This document shows, piece after piece, positions 24,945 to 33,727 of a stretch of 64,000 nt of DNA. Numbering within the stretch: the first letter of the stretch is position 1; each line of letters begins with the position of its first letter. A model generated the notes under the pieces. The model was not told the DNA's origin. It worked only from the letters and a program-made list of their open reading frames with translations, and did not search any database. The stretch is from Helicobacter canadensis MIT 98-5491 (GTDB lineage: Bacteria; Campylobacterota; Campylobacteria; Campylobacterales; Helicobacteraceae). The DNA lies in the NCBI RefSeq assembly GCF_000162575.1, contig NZ_CM000776.2, positions 562,950 to 626,949 of the forward strand, written 5' to 3'. The position numbers and the translations under genes were made by a program.

Positions 24945-26063
24945 TTATTTGAACCAATTTTTAATTTTATCCACAAGTCCTTCTAAACAATTAATAGGTT
25001 TTGCTTCTTCATAGCCAAAGGATTGATGTAATTCATTGAGTAGAGATTTTTGCTTCTCATCTAGTTTGGTAGGATAAGTGATATTTACAACTGCGATGAA
25101 ATTTCCTTTTTTATTGCCATTGACACTTTTCACACCTTCACCATGGAAAACAAATTGTTGTTTGTCTTTGACGCCAATGGGGATTTTAAGTTCTAATTCC
25201 TTAGTAAGGGCTGGAATCTTAATAGTTCCTCCAAGCATTACAAGAGTGAAAAACACAGGGACTTCTAAATAAATATCATTGTGATGGCGGATAAAATGTT
25301 CATCTTCTAGGGCTTGGATTTCAATATATAAATCGCCTCTTGTGCCATCTGGCATAAGATTTCCGCGTTGGGTTACTCGAATTTGATTGTGGCTATCAAC
25401 GCCTTCTGGGATATTAACTTCAAATTTTTCTTTTTCTTCTTTATAACCTTTGCCGTGGCATTTTTCGCATTTTTCACTAATCATTTGCCCACTTCCATTG
25501 CATTTAGAGCAGGTTTGAGCAAAAGTCATAAATCCTTGTGAAAAAGTTTCTCTACCGCTACCTTTACAAACTTTGCAAGTTTCTACCTTTCCATCTTTTG
25601 CACCACTTCCTTGGCAAGAATCGCAAGATTTTTTATAGAGTATTTCTATTTCCTTTTTGCAGCCAAAAACTGCTTCTTGAAAAGTGAGTTCAAGGGCTAT
25701 TCCCAAATCGCGTGGGTATTTTTCATTTTTTTTACTTCTTTGGCTAAATCCACCAAAACCTCCAAAATTACCACCAAATACCGAATTGAAAATATCAAAA
25801 ATACTTTCTCCCATATCGCCAAATCCAAATCCGCTACTCTCTAATCCTTTTTTGCCATAAGTATCATAAATTTGTCTTTTTTCTTTGTCACTTAAAATTT
25901 GATAGGCTTCATTGACTTTTTTAAACATTTCTTCGGCTTCTTTATCATCAGGGTTTCTATCTGGATGATATTTTAAAGCCATTTTGCGATAAGCTTTTTT
26001 AATTTCATCTCCACTTGCATTGCGTTGCACTTCTAATACTTCATAATAATCAAATTCTTCCAA
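24945..26063 (-). CDS. dnaJ: Chaperone protein DnaJ
   Basis: Co-chaperone that stimulates DnaK. The 372 aa contain a J domain with HPD in [10 protein letters not shown], a Gly/Phe region with GFGGFS, and four CxxCxGxG zinc repeats ([32 protein letters not shown]). The C-terminal substrate domains end the protein. The start codon is TTG (minus strand, at 26063), eight bases after a GAGGAG ribosome site. It is convergent with the PepSY-type gene and divergent from recR. Confidence 0.96.
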   Translation of the reverse strand: MEEFDYYEVLEVQRNASGDEIKKAYRKMALKYHPDRNPDDKEAEEMFKKVNEAYQILSDKEKRQIYDTYGKKGLESSGFGFGDMGESIFDIFNSVFGGNFGGFGGFSQRSKKNEKYPRDLGIALELTFQEAVFGCKKEIEILYKKSCDSCQGSGAKDGKVETCKVCKGSGRETFSQGFMTFAQTCSKCNGSGQMISEKCEKCHGKGYKEEKEKFEVNIPEGVDSHNQIRVTQRGNLMPDGTRGDLYIEIQALEDEHFIRHHNDIYLEVPVFFTLVMLGGTIKIPALTKELELKIPIGVKDKQQFVFHGEGVKSVNGNKKGNFIAVVNITYPTKLDEKQKSLLNELHQSFGYEEAKPINCLEGLVDKIKNWFK

Positions 26064-26186
26064 ATTAATAACTCCTCATTATTTTTAAAAAATTAATATC
26101 AGATTCTAGCTAATTTTAACTAGATTTATTATTAACTTTATTCTTGGATTTTAGGTGGATTTATTGGTTATTTATCTAGTTGAAGT

Positions 26187-26192
26187 TATAAT
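26187..26192 (+). promoter_or_regulatory. Predicted -10 box upstream of recR
   Basis: TATAAT within GTTATAATTT, about 55 bases before the recR start, in the dnaJ-recR divergent region. Confidence 0.4.
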
Positions 26193-26246
26193 TTATTTTA
26201 AATTTAATAGGCATTTTTTAATACAAAAAGGCTAGGGTAATATTTT

Positions 26247-26819
26247 ATGAAATCGCTTCCAGAGAGTTTTGTAAAACTAGTAGAATCTTTAGAAAAACTT
26301 CCAAGTATAGGGAAAAAATCAGCAATGCGTCTTGCTTATTTTTTGGCTTTTGAGGATAAATTCAGTGCTTTGCAGATTGCTCATAATATTGAACATTGTA
26401 TGCAAGAATTGCGGATTTGTGAAGAGTGCTTTGGGATTAGTAAAGAGCCAGTTTGTGAGATTTGTTCAAATGCGATGCGAAATAATGGAGAGCTTTGTAT
26501 TCTTACAAGTCCCAAAGATATTTTTTTGTTAGAAGAAAGTGGTGAATTTCACGGGAAGTATTTTGTGATTACTTCTTTAGAAGCACTTAATTTGAAACTT
26601 TTAGAAAATAAAATCATCAAAGATAAAGTTACAGAAGTGATTTTTGCACTTAGTCCTTCTTTGAAGAGTGATAGTTTAATGCTATATTTAGAAGATAAAC
26701 TTAGTCATTTAGATTTACAATTTACGAAGATTGCACAAGGAGTGCCAACAGGTGTGAGTTTAGAAAATATTGATCAGCTCTCTATTATTCGTGCTTTGCA
26801 ATCTCGCGTGAAGATTTAA
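26247..26819 (+). CDS. recR: Recombination mediator RecR
   Basis: Helps load RecA on gapped DNA, with RecO. The 190 aa carry an N-terminal helix-hairpin-helix (LEKLPSIGKKSAMRLA), a four-Cys zinc finger (CEECFGISKEPVCEIC), and a Toprim domain with CILTSPKDIFLLEESGEF. The end TGVSLENIDQLSIIRALQSR is typical, though the family usually has GGDLEYADE before it. The length is near the usual 200 aa. Confidence 0.95.
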   Translation: MKSLPESFVKLVESLEKLPSIGKKSAMRLAYFLAFEDKFSALQIAHNIEHCMQELRICEECFGISKEPVCEICSNAMRNNGELCILTSPKDIFLLEESGEFHGKYFVITSLEALNLKLLENKIIKDKVTEVIFALSPSLKSDSLMLYLEDKLSHLDLQFTKIAQGVPTGVSLENIDQLSIIRALQSRVKI

Positions 26820-26830
26820 AGAGGGAAATA

Positions 26831-28030
26831 ATGGCAGAGATTGTAGCGAATTTAAATCTTTATATTGTCATCATTGGTGTGATTTTGTTTATCAGTGTTT
26901 ATGCAAGTAAAATTTCAGAGAAAATTGGAATCCCATTATTGCTTGTGTTTTTAGGGATTGGAATGTTGCTTGGAAGTGAAGGGATTGGCGGAATCGAATT
27001 TGATAATGCACTTCTAACTCAAGCCATAGGGACAATTGCATTGATTTTTATTTTGTATAGCGGAGGGCTTGATACTTTTTGGGAAGAAGTGAAGCCAGTT
27101 GCAATTAATGGAATCTTACTTGCAACATTTGGTGTTTTAATTACAGCTTTGGTGATGGCTTGTTTTATTTATTTGATTTTAGATTTTACATTTTTAGAAT
27201 CAATGCTTTTGGGTTCGATTGTTTCTTCTACAGATGCCGCAGCAGTTTTTATGATTCTGCGTTCTCAAAAGATTAGGCTTAAAAATAATATCCGTCCGCT
27301 TTTGGAATTGGAATCAGGAAGCAATGATCCTATGGCAATTTTTTTAACAATTATTGTTTTGCAAATTCTTACGATGCCCCAAGCTAATGTGGTGAGTGAA
27401 TGGTTTTTTTATTTTGTTATACAATTTGCGATTGGAGGGGTGCTCGGGCTAGTGTGTGGATATCTATTTCCTAAGATTTGCCAGTTTATTAATATTTCTC
27501 AAGCGGGGCTTTATCCTCTTATTAGTGTAGCGTGGTTATTTATGATTTTTGGACTTTCTTCACTTTTAGGGGGAAATGGTTTTTTGAGCATTTATATTGC
27601 AGGAATTATGACAAATAAATTTGCTTTTCCTAATAAAGCACATATTATTGCTTTTCACGATGTGATTGCTTGGATGATGCAAATTGTAGTGTTTTTGGTT
27701 TTAGGTTTGTTGGTGTTCCCATCAGAACTCCCAGAAGTAGCTATTCAAGCCTTAATCCTTTCTTTGGTGTTAATTTTTATTGCGCGTCCAATGAGTGTGT
27801 TTATTTCTCTAATGAAGAGTAAATATAGCACTAAAGAAAAAGCTTATATTTCGTGGGTGGGATTGAGGGGAGCGGTGCCTATTATTTTAGCCACTTATCC
27901 TTATGCTTATAAGCTTGAAAATTCACATATGATTTTTAATGTGGTGTTTTTTATGGTGCTTGTTTCAGTGCTTTTACAGGGAATTACGATTGGTTTTATG
28001 GCAAAACGACTTGGAATTATTGAAGAGTAG
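26831..28030 (+). CDS. Cation/proton antiporter (CPA1/NhaP-like)
   Basis: The 399 aa form about twelve membrane helices of the Na_H_Exchanger fold. It contains GSIVSSTDAAAVFMILR with the ion-binding Asp, then LLELESGSNDPMAIFLT with the paired Asp of the CPA1/CPA2 core. SWVGLRGAVPIILATYPYA is a strong NhaP/CvrA-type signature. It lacks the cytoplasmic TrkA_C/CBS regulatory tail of longer K+/H+ antiporters (CvrA). It probably exports Na+ or K+ in exchange for protons; the ion cannot be fixed from sequence. It follows recR by 11 bases. Confidence 0.9.
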   Translation: MAEIVANLNLYIVIIGVILFISVYASKISEKIGIPLLLVFLGIGMLLGSEGIGGIEFDNALLTQAIGTIALIFILYSGGLDTFWEEVKPVAINGILLATFGVLITALVMACFIYLILDFTFLESMLLGSIVSSTDAAAVFMILRSQKIRLKNNIRPLLELESGSNDPMAIFLTIIVLQILTMPQANVVSEWFFYFVIQFAIGGVLGLVCGYLFPKICQFINISQAGLYPLISVAWLFMIFGLSSLLGGNGFLSIYIAGIMTNKFAFPNKAHIIAFHDVIAWMMQIVVFLVLGLLVFPSELPEVAIQALILSLVLIFIARPMSVFISLMKSKYSTKEKAYISWVGLRGAVPIILATYPYAYKLENSHMIFNVVFFMVLVSVLLQGITIGFMAKRLGIIEE

Positions 28031-28085
28031 CTTGGAATTATTTTTGCTTTTTGTTTATTAAAGAAGTTTAATAAGAGGAGTTTTT

Positions 28086-28754
28086 GTGCGTTTTTTGTTA
28101 TTTCTATTGGCAATGGTTGAATTTTTAGTGAGTTATGAAGTTTATCAAGGAATAGCTCCTCAAAGCACTTATCATCCCTTGTATGAAACAAGAAAGAATC
28201 GTTTGCTTGGCGTTTATGGGACTTATAATAAAGTAGAATCAGATGCCAATCTTGGAATTACAGGCTTTGATTCTCAAAAACACGATTTAAATGAAAAACC
28301 TTTTGGGTTTGGAATAAAGGCGGGATATTTATTAAGTCCAAATCACAGAATCTTGCTTGGTTTTGAGAATACTTTAAAGAAAAATGGATTTTCTTATCGC
28401 ACTTTAACTTTTGGTTATTCCTTTACTCCGCGGATTCCAAACACACAAAGTTGGCGGCTTTTGCTTGGAGTGGAAGCAGGATTGGCATTTGGAAAATTTG
28501 ATTCTGGAAGTTTTGTGATTAATGATAGTGCTATGGGGAAACTTGATTATACTGGGCTAACTTATGGCGTTAGAGCAGGGGCAATTTATGAAATGCAATT
28601 TGGGGAGTTAGAGTTTGGCATTCAATCAAAACGATTAGATTTTGGAGAGGAGAGCAGTAGTGTGCTTATTAATGATACTCCAACAGGGGCAAGTTTGGAT
28701 TTAAGCGACACTTCTAGCACAGGAATTTATTTTGGTTACAATTTCTTATTTTAA
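28086..28754 (+). CDS. Outer membrane beta-barrel protein
   Basis: The 222 aa start on GTG six bases after AAGAGGAG. A signal peptide (MRFLLFLLAMVEFLVS) is followed by alternating hydrophobic/polar strands (RNRLLGVYGTYNKV, FGFGIKAGYLL, HRILLGFEN, GLTYGVRAGAIYEMQ). It ends in Phe (YFGYNFLF), the signal for barrel assembly. It resembles small eight-stranded surface barrels of Helicobacter; no specific ligand is suggested. It is co-directional with the DUF2400 gene 10 bases on. Confidence 0.8.
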   Translation: MRFLLFLLAMVEFLVSYEVYQGIAPQSTYHPLYETRKNRLLGVYGTYNKVESDANLGITGFDSQKHDLNEKPFGFGIKAGYLLSPNHRILLGFENTLKKNGFSYRTLTFGYSFTPRIPNTQSWRLLLGVEAGLAFGKFDSGSFVINDSAMGKLDYTGLTYGVRAGAIYEMQFGELEFGIQSKRLDFGEESSSVLINDTPTGASLDLSDTSSTGIYFGYNFLF

Positions 28755-28763
28755 AGAGAATCT

Positions 28764-29537
28764 TTGATAAAGATTCCCAAAAATCCTTCTAAGAAATTCG
28801 TGTATCATCTCTTAGAAGAGCAATATGAAGCGTTTAATCATTATCATTCCATTACAACAGATTTGCCCGATCCATTAGGTGTTGCAAGACAATTTATGAG
28901 CGATAAAGTAGCACTTTTTTGTGCTTTGTTTGCTTATGGGAATGCAAGGGCAATTGTGCGATTTTTAGAATCTTGCAATTTATATTTTTTGGATCAAGCA
29001 AGCTATAAATCCCACCATAATCTGCATTTAAATGAGATTCCTTATTGCACAAATAAGCCTTATCGCTTTCAAAACCAAGATGAAATACAAGATTTTTTTG
29101 AATCTCTTTTGATGAGTGGGGATTTATATGAAATTTTTTATCGAGCTTATAAAAAGGATTCTTTGTTAAAAGGGATTGAAGCTTTACAGAATTATCTTTA
29201 TAGTAATCTCAAAAAAACAACAAAAAGCTTAGAGTTTCTTATTGGCAAATCTCAATCAAATTCTCCTTTGAAGCGTTGGAATATGTTCTTGCGTTGGATG
29301 GTGCGTAAAGATTGCGTTGATCTTGGACTTTGGGAAGGAATTAAGCGGAGTGATTTGATTTTGCCTTTGGATACGCACACTTTTAGAGTGTCTCAAAGGC
29401 TTGGTATTTTAAAGAGAAAAAGCTATGATTTAAAGGCGGCTTTAGAAGTCAGTGAGTTTCTTAAAAAGCTAGATTTAAATGACCCAATCAAATATGATTT
29501 TGCACTTTATAGGATTGGTCAGCTAGGGCTTATCTAG
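28764..29537 (+). CDS. DUF2400 / TIGR02757 family protein (HhH-glycosylase-like)
   Basis: The 257 aa start on TTG. Family features are ALFAYGNARAIVRFLE near residue 55, KRWNMFLRWMVRKD near residue 175, and LPLDTHTFRVSQRLGI near residue 210. The last resembles the end of the helix-hairpin-helix DNA glycosylase fold, where Asp is catalytic. The molecular function of the family is unproved; DNA repair is an inference. Its stop shares a CTAG palindrome with the flgK stop, so the genes overlap tail-to-tail by four bases. Confidence 0.82.
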   Translation: MIKIPKNPSKKFVYHLLEEQYEAFNHYHSITTDLPDPLGVARQFMSDKVALFCALFAYGNARAIVRFLESCNLYFLDQASYKSHHNLHLNEIPYCTNKPYRFQNQDEIQDFFESLLMSGDLYEIFYRAYKKDSLLKGIEALQNYLYSNLKKTTKSLEFLIGKSQSNSPLKRWNMFLRWMVRKDCVDLGLWEGIKRSDLILPLDTHTFRVSQRLGILKRKSYDLKAALEVSEFLKKLDLNDPIKYDFALYRIGQLGLI

Positions 29538-31363
29538 CCTTTGATGCCAAGTAGAGTGTTTAGCATTTCATCAATGGTTGAAACCATTTTGGCATTAGCA
29601 CTATAACCGCTTTGGTATTTGATGAGGTTAATGAGTTCATCATCTACAGAGACTTCAGAAATCGCTTTGTATTCTTGCTTGATAGAGATATAAACTGCTT
29701 CTTTAGTTTCTAGTGTGATTTGCGTGCTTTCAGTTTGGGAAGAGACTTTTCCAGCAATATAACGAAAATATCCACTAATGGTTTCTTCTTGTTGTGTTCC
29801 ATCTTGACTTGTGAAAGTAATTTTGTCATATTGGAGTTGTTGCATAAGGTTGGCAACTTCAAAGTTCCCATCAACAGGTTCTCGGTAAGCACGAATCAAT
29901 GTTGCATCGCTTTTATAAGGTTCGGCTAGTTCGATATTGTCAGCACTATTTCCAGCAAAAAATCGATTGATTCCAAGTGCTCCTGCAAAATTTGTCCCAT
30001 CATCTTGAATGGAAATATAAATTTCTTCTGATGGGTTTTTTGAAGTGATAGTGAATGTCTTTGAATCATTATTAAAGGTAGCTACAAAGCGATCATCAAA
30101 ATCATCGCTAGCATTCATATTGCCATTGTCATCAATGTTGGCATTGAGTTGATCTAAAACATCTTGCATACTTGTAAGATTGTCGATATTAACACTCCTT
30201 GAGCCAATTTCTTGTCCTTGTTTGTTATACATTACTACTTTAAAACTTCCAGAATTGATATTATAATCACTAGTAACTAACGCATCTTGGCTATTGATAT
30301 TTAAGGTATCACTTTTTGCACTTAGCTGTGAGCTTTGTGCATAGATATTATTTGTAGCCTCAATAAGTCCATTTGCAAAGGTGTCTAAATCATTGATATA
30401 AACTTGTAATTTGCCTAAAGTTCCATTGCAATCTAACACATCTTCAGTACGGATTAAATCAAGTATAGCACCCACTTTTCCTTCATTGATGGCATTGGTA
30501 AGATTGTATTCTTTATGATCGCTTCTTAGATATTTAATTGTATAGATTCCGCTTGGATTTTGAGAATTATCAAGAGTGAGTGGATGAAATGAAGTGCCAT
30601 CAACAATCGCCTTTCCTCCAATAGTGAGCGTGTAGCCATCATCAAAATCGGCAATATTTTCATCTACACAAGCACTCCCTTTAACTCCTTGTTTAAAAAC
30701 ATCGCATCCAATGAGATTATTAATTTCAAATTCATATTGATCTCTTAAATCTCTTAAATCATTGGCTTTTTGATTAAGTTCTTGATATTCATATTCGGCA
30801 ATTTTTTTGTTAAGTTGAGCAATTTGTTCTCCCAAGCGATTAACTTCATCAACAGCGACTTTAAGCTCATTATTTAAGCTTTGTTGGAGATTAACAAGTC
30901 TATCTCTTGTGCTAGAGATATTGTTAGCAAGGGTTGAAGCTTGTTCGGCAAGAGCAATTTTTTGAGCAGAATCTCCAGATTTTGTTGATAGATCTTTCCA
31001 AGCATTGAAATAATTTTGCAAGTCATTGTAGATTCCTACCCCATCAACCTCTGGATAATAAGATGAGGCTTCTTTTAACCCTTCAAAACTTTTTTCATAA
31101 TAGGTTTTTTCCATACTTGCTTTTTTGTAGCGAGAAAAGGTGTATTCATCATGGACGCGTTCAACGCTTATAATATTTAGTCCTTGTCCAATGACATAAT
31201 TAGACGAAGTTTGGAGTGGTGTCTGTGCTGAGCTCCTAACGACTTGACGGGAGTAAAATTCGTTATTGGCATTAGCGATATTATTGCTCACGGTATCCAC
31301 CATCACTTGGTGTCCAGTTAATCCAGTGTAAGGCGTATTTAAAGAAGAAAGTAATCCACCCAT
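29534..31363 (-). CDS. flgK: Flagellar hook-associated protein 1 (FlgK)
   Basis: Forms the first hook-filament junction ring; secreted by the flagellar type III system. The 609 aa begin with the conserved GGLLSSLNTPYTGLTGHQVMVDTVSNNIANANN (flagellar rod/hook N-terminal motif, first 35 residues). They end with the D0 helix (ISEVSVDDELINLIKYQSGYSANAKMVST). The middle variable domain is epsilonproteobacterial. It is the last gene of the flgM/FlgN-like/flgK unit. Confidence 0.95.
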   Translation of the reverse strand: MGGLLSSLNTPYTGLTGHQVMVDTVSNNIANANNEFYSRQVVRSSAQTPLQTSSNYVIGQGLNIISVERVHDEYTFSRYKKASMEKTYYEKSFEGLKEASSYYPEVDGVGIYNDLQNYFNAWKDLSTKSGDSAQKIALAEQASTLANNISSTRDRLVNLQQSLNNELKVAVDEVNRLGEQIAQLNKKIAEYEYQELNQKANDLRDLRDQYEFEINNLIGCDVFKQGVKGSACVDENIADFDDGYTLTIGGKAIVDGTSFHPLTLDNSQNPSGIYTIKYLRSDHKEYNLTNAINEGKVGAILDLIRTEDVLDCNGTLGKLQVYINDLDTFANGLIEATNNIYAQSSQLSAKSDTLNINSQDALVTSDYNINSGSFKVVMYNKQGQEIGSRSVNIDNLTSMQDVLDQLNANIDDNGNMNASDDFDDRFVATFNNDSKTFTITSKNPSEEIYISIQDDGTNFAGALGINRFFAGNSADNIELAEPYKSDATLIRAYREPVDGNFEVANLMQQLQYDKITFTSQDGTQQEETISGYFRYIAGKVSSQTESTQITLETKEAVYISIKQEYKAISEVSVDDELINLIKYQSGYSANAKMVSTIDEMLNTLLGIKG

Positions 31364-31373
31364 AATCTCTCTC

Positions 31374-31829
31374 CTAAACTTCGGTTTTCAAGAAAGAAGA
31401 ATTGCTTAAGGTGCTTTTATTGTAACCTTGTTGCTCCACAGGGACAATATTTCGTAAAAGAGAATTATAAAATTCCGAAACCGCTAATGACATTTTTCCA
31501 AAGCGGTAATTAAGTTTTTTTAGTTCTTCAAGCTTATCGTGAAGTTGTGCGGTAAATTCGCTTGCACCTTCCCCTAAAAGTTTTTGTTTTTCTTCATAGG
31601 TTAAATCAGCAAGTGTAGCGTTTGGATAATCTTTTTTTAGTTTTGATTCAATGCTTTTAGCATAAGCTTCTTTTTTGCGAATAAAAGAATTAGTTAGTTC
31701 TTCTTTTTGAGCGATTCTAGCAAAAATAGGTTCATTTTTTGCCTCTTTGATATCTGAAATATCTTGTTCTGTAATTGCAATGAGTGCTTTAATGTCCTCT
31801 AGTGCATCTTTTAAAAATTGCAAAGACAT
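31374..31829 (-). CDS. FlgN-like flagellar chaperone
   Basis: The 151 aa are almost wholly helical with a long coiled coil and no signal peptide. It lies between flgM and flgK, the position and size of FlgN, the export chaperone for FlgK and FlgL. Sequence similarity to enteric FlgN is weak by eye, so the assignment rests on context and helical design. Distance to flgK is 10 bases. Confidence 0.75.
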   Translation of the reverse strand: MSLQFLKDALEDIKALIAITEQDISDIKEAKNEPIFARIAQKEELTNSFIRKKEAYAKSIESKLKKDYPNATLADLTYEEKQKLLGEGASEFTAQLHDKLEELKKLNYRFGKMSLAVSEFYNSLLRNIVPVEQQGYNKSTLSNSSFLKTEV

Positions 31830-31858
31830 AGATAACTCCTAAAAAAGTGAATTATCTA

Positions 31859-32101
31859 CTATCTAAGCAATTCTTGTGCCAATTTTTCTGCACTCCCCTT
31901 TAGATCAATTTGATAGCTACCATTTTTGATGGCATTTTTGATTTCTTCTACTCTTGAAGAAGAGGTTTTTTGTGAAGAGACTTTTTGTTTGTCTTCTATC
32001 TGCTCATTTTTAGCGTGATTAATCTGCGATGTATTTTTGTTATTTGCTTGATTAATTGCACTTGAAAAAGCAGAATTACTCATTAATTGACTAATCATCA
32101 C
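31859..32101 (-). CDS. flgM: Anti-sigma-28 factor FlgM
   Basis: The 80 aa inhibit FliA (sigma-28) until exported through the finished hook. The N-terminal half is disordered and Gln/Ser/Asn-rich. The C-terminal half contains the FliA-binding region VEEIKNAIKNGSYQIDLKGSAEKLAQELL, which matches the FlgM pattern (IKxxIxxGxYxID...AEKLxxxLL). A sigma-28 promoter lies directly upstream, so FlgM feeds back on its own sigma factor. Confidence 0.9.
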   Translation of the reverse strand: MMISQLMSNSAFSSAINQANNKNTSQINHAKNEQIEDKQKVSSQKTSSSRVEEIKNAIKNGSYQIDLKGSAEKLAQELLR

Positions 32102-32135
32102 TTTTCCTTCTTTAAATTATATTTTATGGTTCAAT

Positions 32136-32162
32136 AAATCGACCATTTTTCCTAAAACTAAA
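32136..32162 (-). promoter_or_regulatory. FliA (sigma-28) promoter for flgM
   Basis: On the minus strand TTTAGTTT (32155-32162), eleven bases, then GTCGATTT (32136-32143). This fits the TAAAGTTT-N11-GCCGATAA consensus. The -35 box overlaps the last codons of the 64 aa gene upstream. The spacing to the flgM start is 34 bases. Confidence 0.75.
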
Positions 32163-32352
32163 GTTTTTTTCGTATATTTTTAGAAATATCTTGTAAAAAT
32201 TTCTCTGTTTCAGTCTTTGGTGGTGCTATATAGTTATCCATATCATAAAGGGGGACATTAGCTCCTCCGATTTTTATGGTATAGAGTATCACAAAAAGCA
32301 TAAAATAAATAAACAACCCAAAGCCAATGGAAGGTATAAACCAATCTTTCAT
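32158..32352 (-). CDS. Small single-span membrane protein of the flagellar locus
   Basis: The 64 aa have one membrane helix (residues about 7-28) and a cytoplasmic or periplasmic tail (PPKTETEKFLQDISKNIRKKL). It is preceded by an AAAGGAA ribosome site and a -10 box at 32374. I do not recognise a family; small proteins of this kind occur before flgM in epsilonproteobacteria. Function unknown. Confidence 0.65.
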   Translation of the reverse strand: MKDWFIPSIGFGLFIYFMLFVILYTIKIGGANVPLYDMDNYIAPPKTETEKFLQDISKNIRKKL

Positions 32353-32373
32353 TTTATTCCTTTTAGTTTTAAA

Positions 32374-32379
32374 AGTATA
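32374..32379 (-). promoter_or_regulatory. Predicted extended -10 promoter for the 64 aa gene
   Basis: Minus-strand TGCTATACT, 22 bases before the ATG at 32352; no -35 is obvious. Confidence 0.45.
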
Positions 32380-32444
32380 GCAAAATTTCTTATTTTTTGA
32401 GTTGAGTTTAGTTTTAATATCTTTAAAAGTTACTTTTATTGTGG

Positions 32445-32450
32445 TATAAT
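32445..32450 (+). promoter_or_regulatory. Predicted -10 box for the csd3-like gene
   Basis: TATAAT in GTGGTATAATC, 48 bases before the ATG at 32498. It may drive the run of genes up to leuC. Confidence 0.55.
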
Positions 32451-32497
32451 CTAAGATTTTAATATTTTTCTAAAGATTCCACAATAAAAGAGGTTTT

Positions 32498-33727
32498 ATG
32501 CAGCAAATTCAAATTTTGGTTTTTAGATTCCTTTGTGTTTTTGGGTGTTTGTTATCCAGTCTAGTAGCAGCGAATATTCAAGAATCGCAATGGGAAAATG
32601 GGCAGACTTTACTAACATTTTTTGAAAAAAATTCAATTCCTCTTAAAGTTTATTATGATTTGCCGCGTGAAGATAAAGAGTTAGCCGATGAAATTGTGAG
32701 TGGAAATACTTTTTATACTCTTTATGATGAAGAAGGAAAATTGTTACAAGCTTTGATACCAATTAATGAAAATTCTCAACTGCATATTTATAAACAAGAT
32801 TCAACTTATGGGATGCGTGCTATTCCGATTGTTTATCTTCAAAAGGAACACAATATTGCCCTTTCTGTGGAGAGCTTACTTTATAATGATATTGTGAAAT
32901 ATACTGGCGATACTTTTCTTGCATCGGATTTTATTCAGGCTTATAAAGGGAGTGTGAATTTTAAAAGGCAAATAAAAAGGGGTGATAAATTAGCTATTAT
33001 TTATGAGCGAAAATACCGATTAGGTAAGGTTTTTGGTAGTCCTAATATCAAGGCTTCTATTTTGCAAACGAGCGATGAGGAAAAATATGTGGTTCGCTAT
33101 GATGGGAATTTTTATGATTTACAAGGAAATAATTTAAATAAGTATCTTTTTATGATTCCTTTGCAATATAAGAGAATCTCCTCTCATTTCTCAATGGGGA
33201 GAAAGCACCCAATTCTTGGCTATAAACGCCCACATTTAGGCACAGATTATGCAGCGCCAAGACACACTCCAATCAAAGCAGCCGCTCAAGGCAAAGTGAT
33301 TTTTGCAGGAACTAAAGGTGGATATGGTAAAACCGTGATTATTCAACATGAAAATGGATATCGCACACTCTATGGGCATATGCATAAAATAAATAAAGGA
33401 ATTAGGACAGGAGTTTATGTTTCTCAAGGCAAACAGATAGGAACAGTCGGTAGCACAGGGCTTAGCACAGGACCTCATTTGCATTTTGGACTTTATAAGA
33501 ATGGTAGTGCTATTAATCCGCAAAAACATTTGAGAATCGCTACAATTAAGCTTAAAGGCAAGGAAAAAGAAGAGTTTTCTATTCTTGCAAAATCATTTCA
33601 AGATAAATTAGGTGTGATTTTAGCGAATAATCTTGAAAATGAGCCTTTCAAAAAAATGCAAAATTCCTACATAGTGTATCTTAGTGAGGAAATAGGAAAT
33701 AATGAAGACACCAAAAGAAATAACTAA
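32498..33727 (+). CDS. csd3: M23 peptidoglycan DD-endo/carboxypeptidase (Csd3/HdpA-like)
   Basis: Zinc peptidase that trims peptidoglycan cross-links and peptides and shapes helical cells in H. pylori. The 409 aa have an N-terminal signal (MQQIQILVFRFLCVFGCLLSSLVAA), regulatory domains, and the LytM domain from about residue 235. Zinc ligands are visible as HLGTDYAAP and GPHLHFG, with YGHMHK nearby, so the site looks intact. The length matches H. pylori Csd3. It overlaps the Nudix gene by 26 bases. Confidence 0.9.
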   Translation: MQQIQILVFRFLCVFGCLLSSLVAANIQESQWENGQTLLTFFEKNSIPLKVYYDLPREDKELADEIVSGNTFYTLYDEEGKLLQALIPINENSQLHIYKQDSTYGMRAIPIVYLQKEHNIALSVESLLYNDIVKYTGDTFLASDFIQAYKGSVNFKRQIKRGDKLAIIYERKYRLGKVFGSPNIKASILQTSDEEKYVVRYDGNFYDLQGNNLNKYLFMIPLQYKRISSHFSMGRKHPILGYKRPHLGTDYAAPRHTPIKAAAQGKVIFAGTKGGYGKTVIIQHENGYRTLYGHMHKINKGIRTGVYVSQGKQIGTVGSTGLSTGPHLHFGLYKNGSAINPQKHLRIATIKLKGKEKEEFSILAKSFQDKLGVILANNLENEPFKKMQNSYIVYLSEEIGNNEDTKRNN

